Shown in pieces: positions 8,394 through 15,881 of a DNA stretch of 64,000 nt. Every line of letters starts with the position of its first letter. The stretch's first letter is position 1. The DNA lies in contig NZ_CP087190.1 in assembly GCF_024749165.1 (NCBI RefSeq), positions 3,569,501 to 3,633,500 of the forward strand, read 5' to 3'. The notes under the pieces were generated by a model. The model did not search any database. It saw nothing but the letters and a program-made list of their open reading frames with translations, and was not told the DNA's origin. The translations under genes were made by a program, and so were the position numbers. This DNA is from Pseudomonas sp. B21-023. Lineage in GTDB: Bacteria > Pseudomonadota > Gammaproteobacteria > Pseudomonadales > Pseudomonadaceae.

Positions 8394-9918
8394 GATCCAC
8401 CCGCGGTGGGCGGTCAACGACCTGTGCAAGGTCATCGTCGGGTTTCGCAACTACAGCACCCACGCCACCCGCTCGCGCTACGTGTCGTTCGCCGTGCTCG
8501 AGCAGCCGCGCATGTGCGAGTTGCTGGTGCGCCTGGCCCGCGGCCAGGTCGACGGCGACGCGGTGCGAGACTATCCGGAGCACCTGTTCGAACAACTGAT
8601 CGACTACGGCTTCCTCGCCCCGCTCGACCGCCTCGGCTGGCGTGGCCAGGCCCGGCGCCTGTGGCGCGTGCTCGACAGCGGGCGCCTGCGCCGCGTGCCG
8701 TTTCGCGGGCGCGACTATCATGTCACCTCGCTGGTGTTCATGGCGTTCTACACCCAGCGCCCCGGGCAATTCCTCGAAGAGCGGGTGATCCTGCCCGCCT
8801 GGTCGCCGGGCTATGCCGAACACGCCTTGCGCATCGCCGCCAACGGCCTGGACGAGCCCGGCTACCGCGCGTTGCCAGGCCGGGTAAGGCGGCGGCTGGA
8901 CAAGCACGGCCTGGTCACCGCGGTCGAGCGCCTGCCGCGGCGCGAGCGTTTCCTTGCCGAGCGCTGCCAGCTCGACCCGGCGCTGTTCGACGAACTGCCG
9001 GCCTACTATCGCCCGACGCTGCACAACGGCGGCCTCGACGGCCCTGGCCTGGCGCTGGTGCCAGGCCTCTACGAGCGCTTCGAGCAGGTACCTGAGGCCC
9101 TGCGCCGCCAGGTGGTCGACCCCGACTGGGCGCAGTCCTGCGCGCCGACCCTGTGGCTCGAGGACCCGGTCAAGGGCATCGTCGCCATGCGCTGGCTGAC
9201 CGCGCAACAGCAGCAGGCCCTGGCCGCGCTGCGCGAGGGGCGCTTGACGCCGGCAACGCTCGACCCGGCCACCCGCGCGCTGTTCCTGCAAGCCGGCATC
9301 CTGCACGAGCCGGCCAGCCTGGACACGCGCCGCGAAGCCTGGCGAAGGCACCTGCAGACCTTGAGCGCACGCATGGCAGAGGACGGCTGCGTGACCTTCG
9401 AACAGGTGCTGCCGCCCCTGGAGCTGGCGATTGCCCGCCGCTACCTGCGCTTCATGATGGAGGGGCGCTTCCTGCTGCTGGACCGGGTCAACGGCAAGAC
9501 CGAGCAACGCTTCTGGTGCCACCGCGACGCGTTTACCTTCTACCTGCACGGCATGGTCTGCGCCTTGCTCAACCAGGTCCTGCCCGAGCCCGTCAAGCCA
9601 GGCCACAACGCGCTGACCATCTACCAGGATGGTGCCACCCTGCCCCGCCACCAGGACGATGTGCAGGCATTCGCCTGGGTGATGTCGCTGCCCATCGAAG
9701 CCCGGCCGGAGCATGACCGCCAGCTGGCTTGGCCGATCTGCGTGGAAACCCCGCGCCAGGTTCACCAGGCACGCTTGCTGCCCGGCGACGGTCACCTCAT
9801 CGACCCGCAGATGCCCCACTGGCGCGACAAGCTCGAACAAGGCCGGCTGGGCATTCTGTTCCTGTGGTTCGTGCCGGCCGACTACCGCGGTTTTGTCAAT
9901 GGCAGCTGGGTGGCGTGA
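8380..9918 (+). CDS. 2OG/Fe(II) oxygenase-like protein with unknown N-terminal domain
   Basis: 512 aa, with a strong AAAGGAGG ribosome site just before ATG 8380. The C-terminal about 150 residues look like a jelly-roll 2-oxoglutarate/Fe(II) dioxygenase: a HxD pair (H424-Q-D426 in LPRHQDD), a distal His (H480 in MPHWRD) and an Arg nine residues later (R489) in the place of the 2OG-binding Arg. The N-terminal about 330 residues are Arg/Leu-rich and I do not recognise them. They include a segment near residues 50-90 that could be a winged-helix or peptide-binding fold. Probable role: hydroxylation, desaturation or similar tailoring of an amino acid or a carrier-bound peptide. The gene closes the first block of the cluster and is followed by a GC-rich hairpin. 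Confidence 0.75.
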   Translation: MQAIEIHPRWAVNDLCKVIVGFRNYSTHATRSRYVSFAVLEQPRMCELLVRLARGQVDGDAVRDYPEHLFEQLIDYGFLAPLDRLGWRGQARRLWRVLDSGRLRRVPFRGRDYHVTSLVFMAFYTQRPGQFLEERVILPAWSPGYAEHALRIAANGLDEPGYRALPGRVRRRLDKHGLVTAVERLPRRERFLAERCQLDPALFDELPAYYRPTLHNGGLDGPGLALVPGLYERFEQVPEALRRQVVDPDWAQSCAPTLWLEDPVKGIVAMRWLTAQQQQALAALREGRLTPATLDPATRALFLQAGILHEPASLDTRREAWRRHLQTLSARMAEDGCVTFEQVLPPLELAIARRYLRFMMEGRFLLLDRVNGKTEQRFWCHRDAFTFYLHGMVCALLNQVLPEPVKPGHNALTIYQDGATLPRHQDDVQAFAWVMSLPIEARPEHDRQLAWPICVETPRQVHQARLLPGDGHLIDPQMPHWRDKLEQGRLGILFLWFVPADYRGFVNGSWVA

Positions 9919-9926
9919 ATCAGCCT

Positions 9927-9953
9927 CTTCGCCCCGGCCTTGCCGGGGCGAAG
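9927..9953 (+). terminator. Perfect GC-rich hairpin after oxygenase gene
   Basis: CTTCGCCCCGGC pairs perfectly with GCCGGGGCGAAG across a 3-nt loop, 8 nt after the stop codon. No T-run follows, so termination may be weak or the hairpin may stabilise the mRNA end. Confidence 0.6.
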
Positions 9954-10346
9954 GTTAGCCAAACTAGCTGTTTAATAACTTTGCGTTTTACAGGAAACTT
10001 CAGAAATTGACCTGTCTTGCAAACTTTGCCGATGAACCACGGTCATAATACCCCTATACTTTCCCCGTGCCAGCGTCGCATATCCAGACTAGAGTATGAG
10101 TGCCTGGCCCGGTTCCAGGGTATGGAATTACAATATCAAGGAAGACCCCTCATGATCCGCAAGCAAATTGATTCATCGTGCAACTCCCCCTCCGTCAGCA
10201 CCGCGGCCATGCCCTCGTCGCGTCACGAGTCGCCCGCCCGCTGAACCTGCCCACGCGCCCAGGCATATCAATGTCTGCGCAGGTTCAGGCAGCGCAGGCC
10301 GCCATCGCCTTTGGTTCACCCCGCGCCGGTGACGAGGATTGAAACG
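9954..10346 (+). other. 393-bp AT-richer intergenic region before the regulator genes
   Basis: Clearly lower in GC than its surroundings. It holds AT-rich hexamers typical of promoters (TATACT near 10053, CATAAT near 10042), although I cannot pair them with a well-spaced -35 box. It also holds one candidate leader ORF at 10152-10244. It probably contains the promoter for the regulator/export block; no direct or inverted repeats stand out. Confidence 0.4.
10152..10244 (+). CDS. Candidate 30-aa peptide ORF upstream of the response regulator
   Basis: ATG 10152 is preceded by AAGGA with about 8 nt spacing and the ORF ends at TGA 10242-10244, giving 30 residues (Ser/Pro/Arg-rich, one Cys, starting MIRKQIDSS). 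It sits between the oxygenase gene and the response regulator in DNA of lower GC than its neighbours. It could be a leader peptide, a small regulator or chance; there is no family match that I know. Confidence 0.3.
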   Translation: MIRKQIDSSCNSPSVSTAAMPSSRHESPAR

Positions 10347-10994
10347 ATGCACTTTCAGACTGTAAAAAGAATATTGCTCGTCGAAGATCATCCCTTGGTG
10401 GCCGATGCCACCCGAACACTCTTGTTGAAGATGGACAGCTCACTGAATGTATTCATTTGCGACAGTGCCCCCAGCGCCATCGAAACTTTCAAAGATCAAC
10501 ATGACTGGCATCGGATATTACTTGATATCAATGTGCCGCATGCCTGCGGGCTCTCCTTGGTGAGAACTTTCCATCGCCTGGGCGTGGCACAACGCTGTGC
10601 GGTGGTGACGGCCACCCACAATCAGGACTGGAGCGCGCAGGCTCAGGCCATGGGGCTGCTCGGCTATGTGGTCAAGGCCGCCAACCTGGAGGACTTCACC
10701 ACGGCCATGCAGCAAATCCTGCAAGGCCGCAAAACCTTTCCGATCAGCGATGACCGCGCCCCCGCCAACGCCGTGCGCCTGACCCGCCGGCAGCAGGAGA
10801 TCCTGCAGTTGCTGCACCGCGGCCTGGCCTCCAAGGAGGTCGCCGCCGAGCTGGGCCTGAGCCTGGGCACGGTGAACAACCATGTCACCGGCCTGATGCG
10901 TGTGCTGGGTGTGACCAACCGCACCCACGCGGTGTCCCGTGCAATGGACCTGGGGTATCTGCATGACTACGACACACCAACCGCTTGGCACTGA
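10347..10994 (+). CDS. LuxR/NarL-family response regulator
   Basis: About 215 aa. Receiver domain (about 5-120) has the acidic pair in LLVEDHP, a phosphoacceptor Asp in ILLDINVP, a Thr in VVTATHN and a Lys in YVVKAAN. The C-terminal LuxR-type HTH (about 145-205) contains LTRRQQEILQLLHRGLASKE and the recognition helix LGTVNNHVTGLMRVLGV. ATG 10347 is chosen because GAGGA lies 8 nt upstream; an upstream in-frame start lacks a ribosome site. It overlaps the kinase gene by 32 nt, so the two form a two-component pair. It probably controls the NRPS cluster in which it is embedded; the signal is unknown. Confidence 0.93.
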   Translation: MHFQTVKRILLVEDHPLVADATRTLLLKMDSSLNVFICDSAPSAIETFKDQHDWHRILLDINVPHACGLSLVRTFHRLGVAQRCAVVTATHNQDWSAQAQAMGLLGYVVKAANLEDFTTAMQQILQGRKTFPISDDRAPANAVRLTRRQQEILQLLHRGLASKEVAAELGLSLGTVNNHVTGLMRVLGVTNRTHAVSRAMDLGYLHDYDTPTAWH

Positions 10995-12336
10995 GGCGCT
11001 TGCCCTGCCACTGGCCAGGGCCCGCAGCCGCTCCTGGCGCGCCGCCCTGGCGGTGACGCTGGGCCTTTCGCTGCTTTTCGCACTGTTGGGCGGTGCCGTC
11101 TTGCAGCGTTTCAAGGCCGGATTGCTGGAAAACCTGCGCGGGGCCCAGCAGATCCTTGCCTGTGAAATGGTCGCGGGCCTGCCGCAGCACCTCGACGGCG
11201 ACGCGCTCGCCCACTACCTCGACACCCACCTGGCACCGTCCCTGCGCGCCCATCGCCAGCTGTACCTGCTTGACGCCGAAGGGCACGTCGCCTACGCCGC
11301 CGCACGCAAGCCGTCAGCGGCCACCCAGGCGTTGGCGGATAGCCCGGCGTTCGGCCGCAGCCAGCATGTGCCGGTGGCCAGCAGCATCAGCGAGGACACC
11401 CACGGCGACAGCTACCTGCTGACCTTCCGCCGGGTGCCCGACAGCGACGTGACCCTGGTGCTCGGCAGCGCCCTGGCGCCGGTGCTGGCGCCTTACCAGA
11501 GCTTGGGCCGCCAGGCCTTGCTGGCGCTTCTGCTGGCCTGTGTGGCGGTGCTGATGGCTTTGCGCAGTCGCGCCCAGGAGCTGTTCGCCGAGATCGAACG
11601 CAACCTTGCCCAGTTGCGCGGCCACAACCAGGAGCTGTCGCGTCAGCGCCGCGAGCTGGCCTGCCAGGTCGACCGCGACTGCCGGTTCTTCCAGGAAGCC
11701 TCCCACGACTTCCGCCAGCGCCTGCACGCCATGCAGCTGCTGCTGCACACCGTGCAGCAGTGCGATGCGCACGAAGGCCGCGTGCTGCTGGGCAAGACCC
11801 TGTACGTGGTACTCAATCTGCAGGCCTACGTGCGCGACTTCCTCGACCTGGCGCGCCTGCGCGGCGACACGGCGCCACCCTGCTGCCAGGTGCTGCAGGC
11901 GCAGTCGCTGCTGCAGGAGCTGGAGCTGGGCTTCGAGGATGTCGCCCTGCAACGTGGCCTGGACCTGCGCGTGCGCGCCAGCGCCCTGAGCCTGCACAGC
12001 GACCATCATCGCCTGGCGCGGGTGATGGAGAACCTGCTGGCCAATGCCTGCAAGTTCGCCCGGGGCCGAGTCCTGGTGGCGGCCAGGCGCACCGGCCGCG
12101 GCGTGGCGCTGGAGGTGTGGGACGATGGCCCGGGTATCGCCAAGCAGGACCGCCAGCGGATCTTCAGCCCTTATTACCAGGCGGCGGACGGCCCTTGCCC
12201 GCCAGAAGGGGTTGGCCTGGGCCTGGCCATCGTCCTGCGCCTGTGCGCGATCCTCGGCCACGAAGTCAGTGTGCACGAACGTCACGGCCTCACCCTGGTT
12301 CGCGTGCATGTTCCCGGCGATACCGCGCAACCATGA
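10963..12336 (+). CDS. Membrane sensor histidine kinase
   Basis: About 457 aa, starting inside the response-regulator gene. Membrane segments near residues 26-48 and about 180-200 flank a periplasmic loop of about 130 residues. A short coiled region precedes the H-box (EASHDFRQRLHAMQ, with the phosphorylatable His), then an N-box (NLLANACKF), G1 (DDGPGIAKQD), F-box (FSPYYQ) and G2 (GVGLGLAIV). The catalytic motifs are complete. The sensor loop has no domain that I can name. It presumably phosphorylates the adjacent LuxR-type regulator. A gene of this kind inside the cluster suggests pathway-specific sensing, perhaps of product or of a surface signal. Confidence 0.92.
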   Translation: MTTTHQPLGTEALALPLARARSRSWRAALAVTLGLSLLFALLGGAVLQRFKAGLLENLRGAQQILACEMVAGLPQHLDGDALAHYLDTHLAPSLRAHRQLYLLDAEGHVAYAAARKPSAATQALADSPAFGRSQHVPVASSISEDTHGDSYLLTFRRVPDSDVTLVLGSALAPVLAPYQSLGRQALLALLLACVAVLMALRSRAQELFAEIERNLAQLRGHNQELSRQRRELACQVDRDCRFFQEASHDFRQRLHAMQLLLHTVQQCDAHEGRVLLGKTLYVVLNLQAYVRDFLDLARLRGDTAPPCCQVLQAQSLLQELELGFEDVALQRGLDLRVRASALSLHSDHHRLARVMENLLANACKFARGRVLVAARRTGRGVALEVWDDGPGIAKQDRQRIFSPYYQAADGPCPPEGVGLGLAIVLRLCAILGHEVSVHERHGLTLVRVHVPGDTAQP

Positions 12337-12411
12337 GGAATTGCACCTGTCGCCACCGCTCCCGGCGCTCTAGCCTTCATCGCTGCGGCTCACCTGTACC
12401 ACGGACCCTCC

Positions 12412-13794
12412 ATGACTGAAACCACACTCGGCACCTGGTGCCGCGAAATCATCAAGCTGGCCACGCCGATCCTCGGCGTGCGCGTGCTGCACATCGCCGT
12501 GAACGTCATCGGCATGCTGCTGATCGCGCGCCTGGGGCCCGACGAGCTGGCCGCCGGTGCCCTGGTCACGGTGCTGTGCACCAGCATCCAGGTCATCGCC
12601 CTGTCGCCACTGCTGGCCACCGGTATCTGCATTGCCCGGCGCCTGGGCCAGGGCGATGCCGAGGGGGTGGGCATCGACCTGCGCCAGGGCTTGTTCATGA
12701 GCGTGGCCATCGGCATCCTTGCCGCCCTCGCGCTGCTGGCCCTGCCGACGCTGATGCCGCTGCTCGGCGAACCCCAGGCCCTGCAGGCATTGACCGCCGG
12801 TTACTGGCGCGGCATGGCCTGGGGCATGCTGCCCTTCATGTGTACCGCCTGCTGCCACCAGCTGTTCTTCCCAGCCGGCAAGGGGCGCCTGGTGATGCTG
12901 TTCAGCGCCATCAACCTGGGCGGCGTGCCGCTGCTTGGCCACGGTTTGCTGCAAGGCGCCTGGGGCTTGCCCGCGCTGGGCATGGCCGGCTGGGCGCACG
13001 CGGTGTCGGCGCTGAACTGGGTGATCCTGGCGCTGACCCTGGGCTACCTGGCCCTGGCCCCGGCCATGCGCCGCTACCGGCTGTTCACCCGTGAGCGGCT
13101 GTGGGCGCCGGATCGGCTCAAGGCATTCTTCGTCCTGGGGGTGCCGATCACCGTGCAGTTCGCCAGCGAGCTGCTGGCCTTCAGCCTGGTCAACATCATG
13201 GTCGGCTGGCTGGGCGTCGGCGCGCTGAGCGTGCAGCAGATCGTCATCCAGTGCGCCACCGTGGCGCTGATGATCCCGATGGGCGCCGGCCAGGCCTGCA
13301 CGTTGCTGATCAGCCGGGCCATGGGCCGTGGCGACGGCCAGGCGGTGCGCCGCATCGGCCTGGCCGCGTCGCTGCTGGTCGGCACGGTGATGGCCGCGCT
13401 CGCCTTGGTCTACCTGCTGCTGCCAGGGCAGATCATCAACGCCTACCTTGATCCGGCGCGGGCCGACTACCCGGCCCTGGCAACGCTGGCCACCGGCATG
13501 CTGGCGGTGGTCGCCTTCAGCCAGGCCCTCGACGCGCTACGCAACCTGATGCTCGCGGCGTTGCGCGGGCTGCCCGATATCTGGGGCCCGATGTGGCTGA
13601 ACATGGGGTTGCTGTGGGTGCTCGGCATGCCGCTGTGCTACCTGCTGGCGTTCCCCGGTGGCCTGGGCCTGTGGGGCATCAACGGCGGCCTGTTGGTGGC
13701 CTTCGGCCTGGGCGCGGTGCTGATGCTCAGCCGCTTCCACCAGCGCACCGCGCCCTTGGTCGGCGCCCACTCACGCCAACCTGTCCCAGAATAA
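12412..13794 (+). CDS. MATE-family multidrug/toxin exporter
   Basis: 460 aa with about twelve hydrophobic helices in two related halves, the usual MATE length and layout. Recognisable parts include the N-terminal WCREIIKLATPILGVRVLH, the mid-protein LFFPAGKGRL loop and LGVPITVQFASE at the start of the second half. These antiporters use Na+ or H+ gradients to expel cationic drugs. In this context it most likely exports the NRPS product. It sits downstream of the kinase by 75 nt and upstream of the methyltransferase-like gene, in the same direction. Confidence 0.92.
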   Translation: MTETTLGTWCREIIKLATPILGVRVLHIAVNVIGMLLIARLGPDELAAGALVTVLCTSIQVIALSPLLATGICIARRLGQGDAEGVGIDLRQGLFMSVAIGILAALALLALPTLMPLLGEPQALQALTAGYWRGMAWGMLPFMCTACCHQLFFPAGKGRLVMLFSAINLGGVPLLGHGLLQGAWGLPALGMAGWAHAVSALNWVILALTLGYLALAPAMRRYRLFTRERLWAPDRLKAFFVLGVPITVQFASELLAFSLVNIMVGWLGVGALSVQQIVIQCATVALMIPMGAGQACTLLISRAMGRGDGQAVRRIGLAASLLVGTVMAALALVYLLLPGQIINAYLDPARADYPALATLATGMLAVVAFSQALDALRNLMLAALRGLPDIWGPMWLNMGLLWVLGMPLCYLLAFPGGLGLWGINGGLLVAFGLGAVLMLSRFHQRTAPLVGAHSRQPVPE

Positions 13795-13807
13795 GGAGCC
13801 CGCGACC

Positions 13808-14659
13808 ATGTCCGATGCCCGCCAGTTGCGCCTGTGGATCTTCGGTTTCCAGATATCCCAGGCCATTCATGTGGCCGCGCGCCTGGGCGTGGCCGAGCAC
13901 ATCGGCCAACAACCGGTAGCCATCGAGCCACTCGCCCGCGCCTGCGGCTGCCCGGTCGACGGTTTGCAGCGCCTGCTGCGGGCGCTGTGCGGTATCGGCC
14001 TGTTCGCCGAGCACGAGGACGGGTTCGTGCATGCCGGCGCCTCGCCACTGCTGCGCCGCGACCATCCGCAATCGCAATACCTGGCGGCCAGCCTCTACGG
14101 TGCCGAGCACTACGCCAGCTGGGGCGACCTGTACCAGGCCGTGCGCCTCGGCTGGCCGGTATTCGAGCAGCGCCACGGCCTGCCCTACTACCGCTATCTG
14201 CAGCACTGCGCCGGCCGCCCGGGGTTGCATGCCGACTACCTGGCGGCCGACGCCCAGGCCCAGGACCAGGCGATCCAGGCGGCCTTCGACCTCGCGGGCT
14301 GCGCCTGCCTTGTGCGTATCGAGGATGCCGCGCAGGCACTGCCGAGCGCTGCCGACGCCTACCTGCTGACCCACCAGTTGCACCGCCTGGACGACGCCCA
14401 CGCCGGCGCCCTGCTCGGCCGCTGCGCCACCGCCATGTGCGCGGACAGCCGCCTGCTGCTGGTGGAACTGATGCTTGCGCCCGACCCCGGCTTCGACTTG
14501 GCGCGCTGGCTCGACCTGCACAACCTGCTGATCGGCGCGGGCCGCGAGCGCAGCCAGGCGCACTACCTGGCCCTCGCCGCCGAGGCCGGGTTGGCCCTTG
14601 CCGAAGCCTGCCGGCTGGACAACGGCATGACCCTGCTGGACCTGCGCCTGGCGAGGTGA
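13808..14659 (+). CDS. O-methyltransferase-like protein lacking the SAM-binding core
   Basis: 283 aa with an AAGGAG site before ATG 13808. The N-terminal winged-helix dimerisation domain and the C-terminal part of the PF00891 O-methyltransferase family are present (ADAYLLTHQLHRLDDAHA corresponds to the family's AYLLKxxLHDWDDE; GAGRERSQAHY to GGRERT). Between FDLAGCACLV and ALPSAAD only about 7 residues remain where the family has about 65, so the DxGxGxG motif I and the acidic SAM-ribose loop are missing. Typical members are about 340 aa. It is uninterrupted and in a tight operon, so it looks like a retained non-methylating relative rather than a decaying gene. It may be a scaffold, a binding protein or an enzyme with other chemistry. 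Confidence 0.8.
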   Translation: MSDARQLRLWIFGFQISQAIHVAARLGVAEHIGQQPVAIEPLARACGCPVDGLQRLLRALCGIGLFAEHEDGFVHAGASPLLRRDHPQSQYLAASLYGAEHYASWGDLYQAVRLGWPVFEQRHGLPYYRYLQHCAGRPGLHADYLAADAQAQDQAIQAAFDLAGCACLVRIEDAAQALPSAADAYLLTHQLHRLDDAHAGALLGRCATAMCADSRLLLVELMLAPDPGFDLARWLDLHNLLIGAGRERSQAHYLALAAEAGLALAEACRLDNGMTLLDLRLAR

Positions 14660-14662
14660 ACC

Positions 14663-15091
14663 ATGCCCCACCGCTATGACATCGAACTGACCGCCATCGA
14701 TACCCTGCGCGCCAGCGAGGCAATCGACGAAGGCCATGCGCGGGCGCTGGCGCGTGACATTCTCAGCCAACAGCAGTGGCGTACCGCACTGCCGGTCGAG
14801 CGCGGCAGCGGCCTGGTGATGGACGGCAATCATCGCCTGTTCGCCGCGCGCCTGCTGGGCCTGCGGCAGATCCCCTGCGTGCTGCTGGACTACGCCGACG
14901 GCCGGGTCAGCGTGAGCGCCTGGGCCGATGGCCAGGCCTTCGACCTGGCTCGCCTGTACGGCACCATCGCCGCCGGCCAGGTGCTGCCCTACAAGACCAC
15001 GCGCCACCGTTTCCAGCCAGCATTGCCGTCGATCAACCTGCCCCTGGCGCTGCTGCGCCAGGATCAGCCCCTGCCGCCTCGCCAAGGATGA
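14663..15091 (+). CDS. SerK/SbnI-type free L-serine kinase (ParB-like fold)
   Basis: 142 aa, 3 nt after the preceding gene. The sequence follows the SerK/SbnI family pattern: a Glu in the N-terminal helix region (SEAIDEGHARAL), the hallmark LVMDGNHRLFAARLLGL, then IPCVLLDY, VSVSAW and the C-terminal VLPYKTTRHRF. Characterised members (archaeal SerK, staphylococcal SbnI) phosphorylate free L-serine to O-phospho-L-serine; SbnI feeds staphyloferrin B precursor synthesis. Here it probably provides phosphoserine, either as a building block or as a route to a beta-substituted alanine such as 2,3-diaminopropionate. No SbnA/SbnB-like enzyme lies in the window. It is not a plasmid-partition ParB: no HTH follows the domain. 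Confidence 0.78.
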   Translation: MPHRYDIELTAIDTLRASEAIDEGHARALARDILSQQQWRTALPVERGSGLVMDGNHRLFAARLLGLRQIPCVLLDYADGRVSVSAWADGQAFDLARLYGTIAAGQVLPYKTTRHRFQPALPSINLPLALLRQDQPLPPRQG

Positions 15092-15095
15092 GCCG

Positions 15096-15881
15096 ATGCC
15101 CCCTCGCGATACCTGGTTCATACGCCGTACCGTCAGCGCGCCACGCCTGCGCCTGTTCTGCTTCAGCCACGCCGGCGGCAGCGCCGCCGACTACCTGCAC
15201 TGGCACCCGCACCTGGGCCCGCACCTGGAACTGTGCGCGGTACAGCTGCCAGGACGCGGCTCGCGCATGGCCGAGACGCCGCGCGACGACCTGCCACGCC
15301 TGGTCGCCGAACTGCTGCAAATGCTGCGCGCCAGCGACAACGGGCTGCCCTTCGCCTTCTTCGGCCACAGCCTCGGCGCGCTGCTGGCCTTCGAGCTGAG
15401 CCAGGCCCTGCGCGAGCAAGGCCTGGCCCTGCCGCTGCGGCTGTTCGCCTCCGGTTGCGCCGCGCCCTCGGTATGCCGCCTCGAGCCGCCACTGCACCGG
15501 CTCGACGACATACAGTTGCTGGCGCAGTTGCGCGGCTACAACGGCACGCCCCCGGGCGTGCTTGCCAACCCGGACCTGCTCGGCCTGGTGCTGCCGACCC
15601 TGCGCGCCGACTTTCGCCTGGTGGGCGACTACCATTACCGGCAGCGCCCGGCGCTGCCGGTGCCGATCCACGTGCTGGCCGGCCACGACGATCCCCATGT
15701 TGCCCCCGCCGACCTCGTCGCCTGGGCCGACGAGACCAGCGCCGGCTGCAGCCACCACGGTTTCGCCGGCGACCACTTCTTCATCCGGCCCCAGGCCGCG
15801 GCCATCCGGCGCATCCTGCTCGATGCCCTGGCCACGACGCTGACCGGCCCGGCCAGGAGGGCCGCCATCCAATGGCAATGA
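15096..15881 (+). CDS. Type II thioesterase
   Basis: 261 aa alpha/beta hydrolase of the external thioesterase family. The N-terminal FCFSHAGGSAADYLHW, the LPGRGSR loop, the nucleophile elbow FGHSLGA (catalytic Ser), an acid near AGHDDPHV and a catalytic His in FAGDHFFI are all in place. ATG 15096 has AAGGA 7 nt upstream and lies 4 nt after the serine-kinase gene. Such enzymes clear mis-primed carrier domains. Since neither NRPS has its own thioesterase, this one may also help release product. Its end overlaps the ABC-F gene by 10 nt. Confidence 0.9.
   Translation: MPPRDTWFIRRTVSAPRLRLFCFSHAGGSAADYLHWHPHLGPHLELCAVQLPGRGSRMAETPRDDLPRLVAELLQMLRASDNGLPFAFFGHSLGALLAFELSQALREQGLALPLRLFASGCAAPSVCRLEPPLHRLDDIQLLAQLRGYNGTPPGVLANPDLLGLVLPTLRADFRLVGDYHYRQRPALPVPIHVLAGHDDPHVAPADLVAWADETSAGCSHHGFAGDHFFIRPQAAAIRRILLDALATTLTGPARRAAIQWQ

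Noticed and set aside
13808..14659. Active SAM-dependent O-methyltransferase
   Set aside because: Motif I and the acidic ribose-binding loop are missing, so the name would be misleading.
14663..15091. ParB partition protein annotation for this gene
   Set aside because: There is only a ParB/SerK-like catalytic domain, no HTH or dimerisation domain, and it is in an NRPS operon.
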